The position numbers and the translations under genes were made by a program. DNA of 64,000 nt from Prauserella shujinwangii (GTDB lineage Bacteria > Actinomycetota > Actinomycetes > Mycobacteriales > Pseudonocardiaceae), in NCBI RefSeq assembly GCF_003001955.1, contig NZ_PVNH01000003.1, positions 62,001-126,000 of the forward strand, read 5' to 3'. Below, piece by piece: positions 27,679 through 39,615 of this stretch (positions are counted from its first letter, which is position 1; every line of letters starts with the position of its first letter). The notes under the pieces are model-generated. The model was not told the origin of the DNA. It worked only from the letters and a program-made list of their open reading frames with translations, and did no database searches.

Positions 27679-27712
27679 CACGGCCCGCACGCGTGATCGC
27701 GTGCGGGCCGTG
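27679..27712. terminator. perfect 15-bp hairpin after hpf
   Basis: CACGGCCCGCACGCG (27679-27693), loop TGAT, then CGCGTGCGGGCCGTG (27698-27712), starting 23 nt after the hpf stop. No T-run. The remaining 167 nt before secA contain TACGAT (27761-27766), a possible -10, with a weak TGCACT 17 bases upstream. Confidence 0.75.
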
Positions 27713-27879
27713 TCACGTGCCCGTTCGCGGCACCGTGTGCACTGCGGGCTGCATGTTCCCTACGATGGTGTCAGCGCCGCCTCGCTCGCGGGGGTGGCGT
27801 GTGCCGAGTTGCCCGGCGTCCGCCCGGGACGTCAGCACTGTCAGCACGACCATGAGACACAGCTAGTGAGGTCGACCGG

Positions 27880-30759
<2,880 letters not shown>

Positions 30760-30774
30760 GCCGGCGCCCGGGCA

Positions 30775-30823
30775 CCTCCGGCCGGTGCGGACCCACGGCG
30801 GAGTCCGCACCGGCCGGAGGTTT
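30775..30823 (+). terminator. strong intrinsic terminator of secA
   Basis: An 18-base arm CCTCCGGCCGGTGCGGAC (30775-30792) pairs perfectly with 30803-30820 across a ten-base loop and is followed by TTT. It starts 15 nt after the secA stop and also faces the end of the convergent Rv3235-like gene. Confidence 0.85.
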
Positions 30824-30850
30824 CTCATCCCGGGATCCCCTCGCCCACCG

Positions 30851-31339
30851 CTAGGGGCGGACCCCACCCGGTTCCAGCACGCCGAAGTACGTGCAGCACC
30901 AGGCACCCGCGCGGTACTGGAAGCGCGCCACGGCCGCCACCGCACGCCTGCCGACATGCGCCGTGCCGCACACCTCGACGGCGCCGGTCGCTGGCCTGCT
31001 CGCGTGCACCTTCGGCAGCGTGTACCTCGGGCCCACCACGCGAGCCCGTTCGCGCAGCCTGCGCTGGATCGGTGGGGCCAGCCAGGTGCCGAGCTGGGTG
31101 GCCGGTCGGCCCCCGGCGTAGACCTCCAGCAGGGCGGTGAGCAGGCCGTGCACCCGGCGCTTGTCGAGGTCCGGCCTCGGCCGCGGTACGGGCGTCCGCT
31201 GTGCGGGCACCTCGGCGAGCAGGTCGTCGAGGCTCAACTGCCCCGCCGGCACGGCCGGCCGTGCCGGGCCGTCGCCGTACCTGATCGGCTCGTACGGTGT
31301 GAGCGGGAGTAATCCCCCTGCGGGCGATGTCATTCGCAT
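30851..31339 (-). CDS. Rv3235 family protein
   Basis: A 162-residue protein of the actinobacterial Rv3235 family, found near secA. Residues 1-55 are proline-rich and probably disordered. The second part holds a helix-rich stretch (RRVHGLLTALLEVYAGGRPATQLGTWL), and the end has a strand pattern with CGTAHVGRRAVAAVARFQ and WCCTYFGVL. No catalytic motif is recognised and the function is unknown. The ATG at 31339 has GGAGGAG seven bases upstream. It is convergent with secA. Confidence 0.78.
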   Translation of the reverse strand: MRMTSPAGGLLPLTPYEPIRYGDGPARPAVPAGQLSLDDLLAEVPAQRTPVPRPRPDLDKRRVHGLLTALLEVYAGGRPATQLGTWLAPPIQRRLRERARVVGPRYTLPKVHASRPATGAVEVCGTAHVGRRAVAAVARFQYRAGAWCCTYFGVLEPGGVRP

Positions 31340-31512
31340 CCGTTTCTCCTCCGAGATCGCTCGGTACGGGTGGTCCCCCTTCGGCCACCCACTACACAGA
31401 GGGGCGAAATCCCGGCACGGCCCCACGAAGCACCCGGTCCGGTGAAAAGCGGGCACGGGGCATCGCGAAGACGGCACCGATCGCGCCGCGCGTGCGTCCG
31501 TAGGCTGGGGCA

Positions 31513-31920
31513 ATGCTGCGCGGGATCGTCGTCGACTACGCCGGGGTGCTGACCGAACCGGACGCCGGACGCCTCCTCGCCGCGCTGGAGACCGCCCGGT
31601 CGGCGGGTGTGCGGACGGCGCTGCTGTCCAACGCGGAGGGCGGCGGCCCGGTGCGGCGCAGGCTGGCCTCCTGGTTCGACGCGCTGGTGTTCTCCGGCGA
31701 GGCGGGGGTGGCCAAACCCGACGCGGCGGCGTTCCGGCTGGTGGCCGCCAGGCTGGACCTGCCGACCGCGTCGTGCGTGTTCGTCGACGACGCGGCGGGC
31801 AACGTCGCGGGAGCGGTGGCCGCCGGGATGGTGGGTGTGCATCACGTGTCGGTGCGGGAGACGCTGGCCGAGCTGGCCGCGCTCTTCCCGGGGGTGGTGG
31901 AAACCTCTGACGCCGGGTGA
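31513..31920 (+). CDS. minimal HAD-superfamily hydrolase-like protein
   Basis: A 135-residue protein with the later HAD motifs: LLSNAEG (motif II), AKPD with the lysine (motif III) and VFVDDAAGN (motif IV). Motif I reads VVDYAGVL: the first aspartate (nucleophile) is present, but the second, which acts as acid/base, is replaced by alanine. There is no cap domain, so it is shorter than the usual 200 residues. Substrate unknown; activity is doubtful. ATG at 31513. It ends 53 nt before the type VII-associated cassette. Confidence 0.75.
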   Translation: MLRGIVVDYAGVLTEPDAGRLLAALETARSAGVRTALLSNAEGGGPVRRRLASWFDALVFSGEAGVAKPDAAAFRLVAARLDLPTASCVFVDDAAGNVAGAVAAGMVGVHHVSVRETLAELAALFPGVVETSDAG

Positions 31921-31973
31921 GAGGGTCGGCTACGCTCGTGTACTGGATCGTCACGGCGAGCAGGAGTCACGGG

Positions 31974-32441
31974 ATGGCGGACGAGTCGTGGGTGGGAGCC
32001 GCTGTGCGGGCGACGCAGCAGCCGAGCGCGACGGAGCAGGTACGGCAGGTTTTCGGGTCGTCGCTGCCCTGGGCGGACGGCACCGAGGCGGGGAAGCCGT
32101 CCGCCGGTGGCAGCGGGGCGTTCGGCTCGTGGACCTTCGACCGCGAGGAGATCGACGCCTTGATCGCCCAGTGGGAACAGCTGCTGGAAGACGTCAAGAG
32201 CGACAAGTTGGCGGTCGACGCGATGATGAACATCGTTGCGCCCCCGTCCGGAGATGACCCCAGCAACGAATTCGTCGAGACCGTGACAGATGGACTGAGG
32301 TCGATGCGGGGATCGAGCGACTCGATGGTGTCGTACATCCAGCATTTTCTTGACCAGCTTCGGGATGCCCGCGACCGCATCGACAAGACGGAGGCGGAGA
32401 ATCAGTACCCGTTTCAGGCTGCGAATGGGTTGACCGAATGA
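31974..32441 (+). CDS. ESX/type VII-associated helical protein, first gene of cassette
   Basis: A 155-residue, mostly helical acidic protein. A probable helical hairpin runs from about residue 52 to 145 (FDREEIDALIAQWEQLLEDV, later DSMVSYIQHFLDQLRDARDR), a size and pattern like WXG100/Esx relatives, though no clear WxG turn is seen. The N-terminal 50 residues are polar with SWVGAAVRATQQPSATEQ. I assign the type VII link from its neighbours: a DUF3558 lipoprotein, a PPE-like protein and EspG. The ATG at 31974 has AGGAG upstream. The 3' end overlaps the lipoprotein gene as ATGA. Base composition is lower in GC than the neighbourhood. Confidence 0.6.
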   Translation: MADESWVGAAVRATQQPSATEQVRQVFGSSLPWADGTEAGKPSAGGSGAFGSWTFDREEIDALIAQWEQLLEDVKSDKLAVDAMMNIVAPPSGDDPSNEFVETVTDGLRSMRGSSDSMVSYIQHFLDQLRDARDRIDKTEAENQYPFQAANGLTE

Positions 32442-33079
32442 TCCGTTGGTCCCGTGTTCATTCACTGCTCTCCGCTTGCCTCGCGGCTGTACTGATGATT
32501 TCCGCTTGCTCCCAGGCAGAACCTGGTACCGCGGAGCCGAGCTCGTCTCCCTCCGGTAATGGAGGCGCGGACAGCCCGTATACGGTGCCGCCCGTCTCGC
32601 AGGAGTTGGATGCGACGCCGTATCTGACGAAACCTTGTGAACTCGTGCCCGACACCACTCTGGAAAGTCTCGGTTTCGCTCTCCCCGGGGAACCACTGTC
32701 TGCGGAGAACGAGAGCACGGCGGATCTCGTCGGGCCTTCTTGCGGTTGGTGGCTGAAACCCGGCAATACGTTGCTTTCGGTGGGAATCCAGACGGGCAAT
32801 CGTGAGCACGGCGTCGGTGGGCTGCGCGGACTGCGCGGCGGCTACGAACGCGGCCAGTATGCGTATTGGGAATCCACGAACATCGGTGGCTATCCCGCCG
32901 CGTACTACGACATCGACGATGAACGGCAAGAAGGCCGATGCAGGCTTGCCGTCGGAATCGCGGACGATCTGACCTTCTCGGTCTCGGCCGGGGTCTACGA
33001 GAACGAGCCACAGCAAGCGTGCTCCACAGTCGAGAAGGTCGCCACCGACGTGATCGGGACGCTGAAGCGGGGGGCATGA
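32438..33079 (+). CDS. DUF3558 family lipoprotein
   Basis: Lipoprotein of 213 residues. The signal peptide has lipobox MISAC with the lipidated cysteine at about residue 24, then a serine/glycine-rich spacer. The folded domain contains the DUF3558 hallmarks: PCELVPDTTLESLGF near residue 68, GPSCGWW near 103, and a C-terminal CSTVEKVATDVIGTLK. DUF3558 lipoproteins are abundant in Pseudonocardiaceae and mycobacteria and commonly sit beside type VII substrates; their role is unknown. Codon use is unusual for this genome: row 32461-32520 counts 58 percent and row 32701-32760 63 percent G+C. Confidence 0.82.
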   Translation: MIRWSRVHSLLSACLAAVLMISACSQAEPGTAEPSSSPSGNGGADSPYTVPPVSQELDATPYLTKPCELVPDTTLESLGFALPGEPLSAENESTADLVGPSCGWWLKPGNTLLSVGIQTGNREHGVGGLRGLRGGYERGQYAYWESTNIGGYPAAYYDIDDERQEGRCRLAVGIADDLTFSVSAGVYENEPQQACSTVEKVATDVIGTLKRGA

Positions 33080-33080
33080 G

Positions 33081-34409
33081 ATGACGCTGTTCATGAGCGG
33101 TGAGGACATCTACCGCAACTTCAAGTCCGGCCGAGGCACAGAGCCGTTGCAGGCGATCGCCAAGGAGCTCGCCCGGCTCAACGAGACCTACCGGGAACGG
33201 GCCCAGTCGATCAAGGCCATCCAGGACCGGATGAGCGCGGCCTGGACGGGGGACGCGGGTGCGGCGGCCAGTGAGGGAGCGGGTCCGCTGATGCTCGCGC
33301 TCGAGGAGTCGGCCGGGAACATGGACCGCACGACCGGCGCGACGATGGACCAGTCCGCGGCCTGGCACGACGCCGCGAACTCGGTGGAACCCGTGCCGCC
33401 CATGCCGGAGAAGCCGAACCCCTGGACGACCGGCCTCAAGGCCGCCATCCCGGTCGCGGGCCCGTTCATGGCCGCCGACGACATCGACTCCTACCAGGAG
33501 GGCGCCGCGGCCCACCAGCGCGCCGCGCAGCACAACGTCGACGTCATGAACTCCTACGCCAACCGGACGAGCGGCAACTCGGACTTCCCCCGCACCTACG
33601 GTGTGCTCGAGCCCGGCGGCGCGTCGATCTCCGTCACCAGTTCCACGCCGAGCGCCATCTCCGGCGACACGTCCGCCGTGCCCGAGGCCACCGGCGCGTC
33701 CCGGTACGCGGGCGTGCCGCAGACCAACGTCGCCACCGGCGGCCCGGTGGGCACCGGTCCGCACGTGGGCCCCGCCACCGGCGCCGTACCCGGCGGCGGC
33801 CCGGTCAACCCCGGCCCCGTGGTGTCCAGCGGGCCGAACGCCGGGGGCGCGCCGCAGGTCCCGGCCGGTCCGCCCCCGGCAAGCACGTCCACGACGGGCA
33901 CGGCAGGCGGCATGGTCACGCCGGGTGGCGGCGGCCAGACGTCCAACTCCGGCCGGAACGTCCCGTCCCGCACCGGGTTCGCCAAGCCTACCCCGGCCAC
34001 CGGGACGCGTGGCGGCTCCGGTGGCTCCGGTCCCCGGGTAGGCGGACTCGGCGAGCGCGCCGGCAGCAGGCTCTACGGCCAGGGCGGCGGCACCGCGGGC
34101 GGCCGCGGCGCGGGCGGCGAAGGCGCCGGCGGGCGCGCCGCGGGGGAGAGCCCGCGTGGTCTGGCCGGCGCGCGGGGCTCCGGCGCCGGGCTGCCCGGTG
34201 GCGCCGCCGCCGCCGATTCCGCCGCCACCCGGGGTGCGGCCGGTGCCCGCGGAGCCGGCGGCATGGCGCCCGTCGGGGCCGGGGCGGGCCGTGGCAGGGG
34301 CGACGAGGACGAGGAACACCAGCGCCCGACCTACCTGCAGGAGAACGACCCCGACGCCGTGTTCATCGGCGAGCTCGACAAGACCACCCCACCGGTGATC
34401 GGCGAGTGA
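33081..34409 (+). CDS. PPE-like type VII secretion substrate with glycine-rich tail
   Basis: Protein of 442 residues. Residues 1-160 form a helical PPE/WXG-like domain: SGEDIYRNFKSGRGTEPLQ, then AWTGDAGAAASEGAGPLM as the helix-turn-helix and VNSYANRTSG-like end of the second hairpin (VMNSYANRTSGNSDF). Residues about 185-410 are low-complexity glycine, alanine, proline, serine and threonine, then a conserved-looking acidic end RPTYLQENDPDAVFIGELD. Such proteins are exported by ESX systems as heterodimers guided by an EspG chaperone, here the next gene (ATGA overlap). No EccC or EccD gene is in the window. Confidence 0.78.
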   Translation: MTLFMSGEDIYRNFKSGRGTEPLQAIAKELARLNETYRERAQSIKAIQDRMSAAWTGDAGAAASEGAGPLMLALEESAGNMDRTTGATMDQSAAWHDAANSVEPVPPMPEKPNPWTTGLKAAIPVAGPFMAADDIDSYQEGAAAHQRAAQHNVDVMNSYANRTSGNSDFPRTYGVLEPGGASISVTSSTPSAISGDTSAVPEATGASRYAGVPQTNVATGGPVGTGPHVGPATGAVPGGGPVNPGPVVSSGPNAGGAPQVPAGPPPASTSTTGTAGGMVTPGGGGQTSNSGRNVPSRTGFAKPTPATGTRGGSGGSGPRVGGLGERAGSRLYGQGGGTAGGRGAGGEGAGGRAAGESPRGLAGARGSGAGLPGGAAAADSAATRGAAGARGAGGMAPVGAGAGRGRGDEDEEHQRPTYLQENDPDAVFIGELDKTTPPVIGE

Positions 34410-35143
34410 GCGACCGGGTCGATCTCCCGCTCAGCGCGCTCGCCGGGGTGGTCGCCCGCGAGAACCTCGGCAGCCTGCACCTCGCGCTGCAACCGGAGCC
34501 GCTGTGGCTGCCCGGCGAGGAGCGGGAGCGAGCCGGTTCCGCGGTGCACCAGGCGCTGGTCGAGGCGGGTGTCGTCGACGGAAGAGGCAGGCTCGCCGCC
34601 GACTTCCTCGACCTGCTCCCGCTGCTCACCAGCGCCTCCGTCGAGTACTACGGCTGGTTCACCGTCGAGGGCGAGACGTGGAGCGTGCTCGGCGCCGCCC
34701 GCGGCGTCCAGGGCGTGCTCGCCGTGCGCAGCGGGGACTGGGTGGCGCTCGCTCCCGCCGACCGGGGCCGCCTCGCCGAGCTGGTCGTGGACCAGCTACC
34801 CGAGGCCGTCGCGGGCGGCGGCACGCCGCGGAGCGTGCGCGCCAGCGATCTGGAACGGGCGGCGGCGAGGGACCACGGCGCCCTGCCCGAGGACGTGCGG
34901 CAGATCGTCACGGTGGTGCGGCGGCCGGTCGCCGGCAGCGGTGAGCTCTACGTCGCCGAGCGCGACGAGCTGGGCCACTACCGGAAGCTGGCACGGCCAC
35001 TGCACTACGTGGACACCGACTGGGGCCGGTACCTGAACTACACCACCGGCGACGACGACGCGGAGATCCACATCGCGCCCGGCACGCGAGGAGCGCTCGC
35101 GGCCACGCTGGAGCGGCTCCGCGGCAGCCTCGCGCCCGGCTAA
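34406..35143 (+). CDS. EspG-like ESX secretion chaperone
   Basis: A 245-residue protein of the EspG family, cytosolic chaperones that bind the tip of PPE proteins and hand them to the ESX apparatus. The mixed alpha/beta pattern is typical: LPLSALAGVVARENLGSLH start, strands with EYYGWFTVEGETWSVLGAA, GVLAVRSGDWVALAPAD, and a C-terminal strand-helix with GRYLNYTTGDDDAEIHIAPG. It is translationally coupled to the PPE-like gene. Its stop codon overlaps the stop of the opposing methyltransferase gene. Confidence 0.82.
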   Translation: MSDRVDLPLSALAGVVARENLGSLHLALQPEPLWLPGEERERAGSAVHQALVEAGVVDGRGRLAADFLDLLPLLTSASVEYYGWFTVEGETWSVLGAARGVQGVLAVRSGDWVALAPADRGRLAELVVDQLPEAVAGGGTPRSVRASDLERAAARDHGALPEDVRQIVTVVRRPVAGSGELYVAERDELGHYRKLARPLHYVDTDWGRYLNYTTGDDDAEIHIAPGTRGALAATLERLRGSLAPG

Positions 35144-35904
35144 CCGCCGCGGCGCACCAGCTCGAAGCACACCACAGCGGCCGCCGCCGACACGTTCAGC
35201 GACTCCACGTCGCCCGGCATCGGGATCGACACCCAGCCGGCCACCAGGTCCGCGACGTCCTCACCCACACCGGTGCTCTCCCCGCCGAGCACGAACGCCA
35301 CCCGGGACGGCAGCTCGACGTCGAACAGCGACCGGTCGCCCCGGGATCCCAGCGCGTACACGGCGTAACCCGATTCGGTGAGCTGCTCGACGGCGTCCGC
35401 CGCCGTCGCGCAGCGCAGTACCGGTGCCCGGAAGGCGACCCCGGCCGAGGCCTTCACCACCAGCGGATCGAGCGTCGCCACCCCGCGGCGCGGGACGACG
35501 ACCCCGCCGAGCCCGGCGGCGGTCGCCGTGCGCAGGATCATGCCGACGTTGGCGGGGGTGGTGATGCCGTCGAGCACCAGCACCGGCGACGGTGGCCGCC
35601 GGTCCGCCAGCGCCGTGACCAGCGGCCGCATGTGGGGCGCGACGACGTCGGCCACCACGCCCTGGTCCTGCCTGCCGTTGCCCGCCAGCACCTTCACCCG
35701 GTGGGCACTGGCCCGCTGCACCGCGACGCCCTTCGCCCGCGCCGCCTGCTGGATCTCCGTGGTGGCCGGGCCGCGTGCCGTGTCGGCCAGAATCACCTTG
35801 TCGACATCGAGCGTGGGGTCGGCCAGCACCTCCAGCACCGGTTTGCGCCCGTAGACGGTGAGGAAGCGGTCCTTCGGCGAGACGGCCGTGTTGTCGTCAC
35901 CCAC
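35140..35904 (-). CDS. TrmH/SpoU-family RNA 2'-O-methyltransferase
   Basis: SPOUT-class methyltransferase of 254 residues that likely methylates a ribose in rRNA or tRNA with S-adenosylmethionine. The substrate-binding N-terminal L30e-like domain covers about 15-90 (VYGRKPVLEVLADP). The knotted catalytic domain contains motif 1 LDGITTPANVGMILRTA (Asn-Arg), motif 2 VAFVLGGESTGVGEDV and motif 3 SIPMPGDVESLNVSAAAAVVCFEL. Resistance-type 23S methyltransferases share this fold, so the target site is open. GTG at 35904. Divergent from the acyltransferase, 35 nt apart. Confidence 0.88.
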   Translation of the reverse strand: MGDDNTAVSPKDRFLTVYGRKPVLEVLADPTLDVDKVILADTARGPATTEIQQAARAKGVAVQRASAHRVKVLAGNGRQDQGVVADVVAPHMRPLVTALADRRPPSPVLVLDGITTPANVGMILRTATAAGLGGVVVPRRGVATLDPLVVKASAGVAFRAPVLRCATAADAVEQLTESGYAVYALGSRGDRSLFDVELPSRVAFVLGGESTGVGEDVADLVAGWVSIPMPGDVESLNVSAAAAVVCFELVRRGG

Positions 35905-35939
35905 GGCAGGAAGTGTCCCACCTGTGTCAGGATCACCCC

Positions 35940-37346
35940 ATGCCCGACCGCCTCTCCGCGCTGGACGCCTCGTTCCTGTACGTGGAGGAACCCGCGACGC
36001 CGATGCACGTCGGCGGGGTCGCCGTGTTCGAGCGGCCGCGCGAGGGCTTCGACTACGACCGGCTGCTGGCGCTCGTCGCGCACCGGCTGACCTACCTGCC
36101 CCGGTACCGGCAGCGGGTGGTCTCCGTGCCGGGGCACCTGGCCCGGCCGGTGTGGGCCGACGATGTCGACTTCGACCTCAACTACCACGTCCGCCGCTCG
36201 GCACTGCCCGCGCCGGGCAGCGAGGAGCAGCTGTTCGAGCTGGTGGCACGGCTGATGTCGCGCAGGCTCGACCCGGAGCGCCCGCTCTGGGAGGCCTACT
36301 TCGTCGAGGGGCTCGCCGGCGACCGGGTCGCGCTCGTCACGAAGACACACCAGTCGATGGTGGACGGGATCGGCACGGTCGAGCTCGGCCAGCTGATTCT
36401 CGACACGGTTCCGCACGAGCGCGAGCCGGGCGAGGACACCTGGGTGCCGCGGCGCCTGCCCACGCGGGCCCAGCTCGTCCTCGACGCGGTCGGCGAGGCC
36501 GTGCAGCGGCCGGGCGAGGTGGTGGAGAACGTGCGTTCGGCGGCACGGGACGCGGCGGCCACGGCGGACAAGGTGCTCGACGCCGCCGGCGAGGTCGCCT
36601 CGGCGCTGCGTGCCGTCCTGCGGCCCGCTCCGGACGGGCCGCTGAACGCGCGCGTCTCGGGTGGCCGGGTCTTCGCCGGGGTCCGCACCGACCTGGACGC
36701 CTATCGCGGGGTACGGGCCCGGCACGGCGGCACGATCAACGACGTCGTGCTGGCGGTGCTCACCGGTGCGCTGCGCGAGTGGCTCGGGTCGCGTGGCGTC
36801 ACGCTGTCGCCCACGGCGACGGTGCGCGCGCTCGTCCCGCTGGCGGTGCTCGACCCGGACGCGACGGAGTTCTCCCCCGCGGGGCTGGTCAACAACCGGG
36901 TCGAGCCCTACCTCGTCGACCTGCCGGTCGGTGAGCCCGACCCGGTGCTGCGGCTGCAGCACATCGCGCACGCGATGGCCGAGCACGTCGACGCCGAACG
37001 GTCGGTGGCCGCGCGGGCGATGCTCAAGGTCGGCGGGTTCGCCCCGGCGACGATGCACTCGCTCGCGGCCCGCGCCGCGGGGTCGCTCTCCGGCAGGCTG
37101 TTCAACGTGCTCATCGCGAACTCGCCGGGCCCGCAACGTCCCCTGTACGCGGGGCACGCCCGGATGGCCGAGATCTACCCGGTCATGCCGCTGGCCAGGG
37201 ACCAGGCGCTCGCGATCGGGGTGACGTCGTATCACGGAGACGTCTACTTCGGACTCAACGGCGATCGGAAGGCGTGCCACGACGTGGCCGCGCTGGGCGG
37301 GATGATCTCCGAAGCGCTCGAGGAACTGGAAGGAACACACTGGTGA
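35940..37346 (+). CDS. WS/DGAT (Tgs-like) acyltransferase homologue, Rv3234c-like
   Basis: Protein of 468 residues of the wax ester synthase/diacylglycerol acyltransferase family, which makes storage triacylglycerol. The start MPDRLSALDASFLYVEEP, the DFDLNYHVRRSALP stretch and the NARVSGGR and NVLIANSPGP regions are typical. The active-site motif HHxxxDG reads HQSMVDG: the second histidine, the presumed catalytic base, is glutamine. This may be a subfamily feature; activity is uncertain. ATG at 35940. The stop overlaps the next gene as GTGA. Confidence 0.85.
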   Translation: MPDRLSALDASFLYVEEPATPMHVGGVAVFERPREGFDYDRLLALVAHRLTYLPRYRQRVVSVPGHLARPVWADDVDFDLNYHVRRSALPAPGSEEQLFELVARLMSRRLDPERPLWEAYFVEGLAGDRVALVTKTHQSMVDGIGTVELGQLILDTVPHEREPGEDTWVPRRLPTRAQLVLDAVGEAVQRPGEVVENVRSAARDAAATADKVLDAAGEVASALRAVLRPAPDGPLNARVSGGRVFAGVRTDLDAYRGVRARHGGTINDVVLAVLTGALREWLGSRGVTLSPTATVRALVPLAVLDPDATEFSPAGLVNNRVEPYLVDLPVGEPDPVLRLQHIAHAMAEHVDAERSVAARAMLKVGGFAPATMHSLAARAAGSLSGRLFNVLIANSPGPQRPLYAGHARMAEIYPVMPLARDQALAIGVTSYHGDVYFGLNGDRKACHDVAALGGMISEALEELEGTHW

Positions 37347-37855
37347 GGGTCTACCTGCCGGCCACGATCGGCATGCTGCGGCAACTCGTCGACGAGGGGG
37401 AGTTCCGGCCGAGGAGCGGGACCGGGTTCGCGCTCACCCCCGCGCTGCGGGAGTCGTACACCAGCGGTTCCACGGAGGAACTGGAGTACGCCGCGCTGCT
37501 CGACGCCGCCCGCGCGTCCCTGCGGCTGCTGGCGGTGGCGCAGGAGCCGAGCGCGGCCGACAGCAAGGAGCCGCCCCGCCGGGTGGTCGTGTCGGCCGAC
37601 GTCGACGACGTCACGCTGCGGCCCGACCTCGACTCCGCCGTCGTCCGCCTCGGCGGGCCGGTGCGGCTGTCCGACGTCGCCGCCGTGCACGTGGACGCGC
37701 CCGAGGCGGAGGAGGCCGTGCGCGCCGCGACGGCGGTGATCGACGAGGCCGACCTCGGGGACCCCGACGCCGAGTTCGCCCTCGGCGAGGTGGAGGACCA
37801 CGACCTCGCCTGGTACGCCCCGCAGGAACTGCCCTTCTTCCTCGAGCTCATGTAA
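37343..37855 (+). CDS. conserved actinobacterial protein (DUF6912-type)
   Basis: A 170-residue protein starting MRVYLPATIGMLRQLVDEGEF and ending in an acidic region with DHDLAWYAPQELPFFLEL. The opening and the phrase RVVVSADVDD are characteristic of a conserved actinobacterial family next to Rv3234c-type acyltransferases (Rv3231c-like). The C-terminal half is very acidic (DEADLGDPDAEFALGEVED). There is no membrane segment or catalytic motif. Function unknown. Translationally coupled to the acyltransferase. Confidence 0.7.
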   Translation: MRVYLPATIGMLRQLVDEGEFRPRSGTGFALTPALRESYTSGSTEELEYAALLDAARASLRLLAVAQEPSAADSKEPPRRVVVSADVDDVTLRPDLDSAVVRLGGPVRLSDVAAVHVDAPEAEEAVRAATAVIDEADLGDPDAEFALGEVEDHDLAWYAPQELPFFLELM

Positions 37856-37905
37856 CCATGGGGCGAACCGCCCACAAGGCGGAGGAACAGGAGGCGAGAC
37901 TGACC

Positions 37906-39534
<1,629 letters not shown>

Positions 39535-39546
39535 GCACCGCCACGT

Positions 39547-39599
39547 GCAGTGAAGGCCACCTTCAGTGCGTTGAACGCACTGAAGGTGGCCTTCACTGC
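39547..39599. repeat. palindromic repeat, family B, copy 2 (perfect)
   Basis: Perfect 26-base arms (39547-39572 and 39574-39599) around a single G at 39573. The first 19 bases are the same arm as the copy at 19745. The centre GTGCGTTGAACGCAC is also found, with small changes, in family A. It lies between convergent pruA and the lipoprotein gene and can serve as a bidirectional terminator. Confidence 0.9.
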
Positions 39600-39615
39600 T
39601 GGCCGAGGGAGCGGG

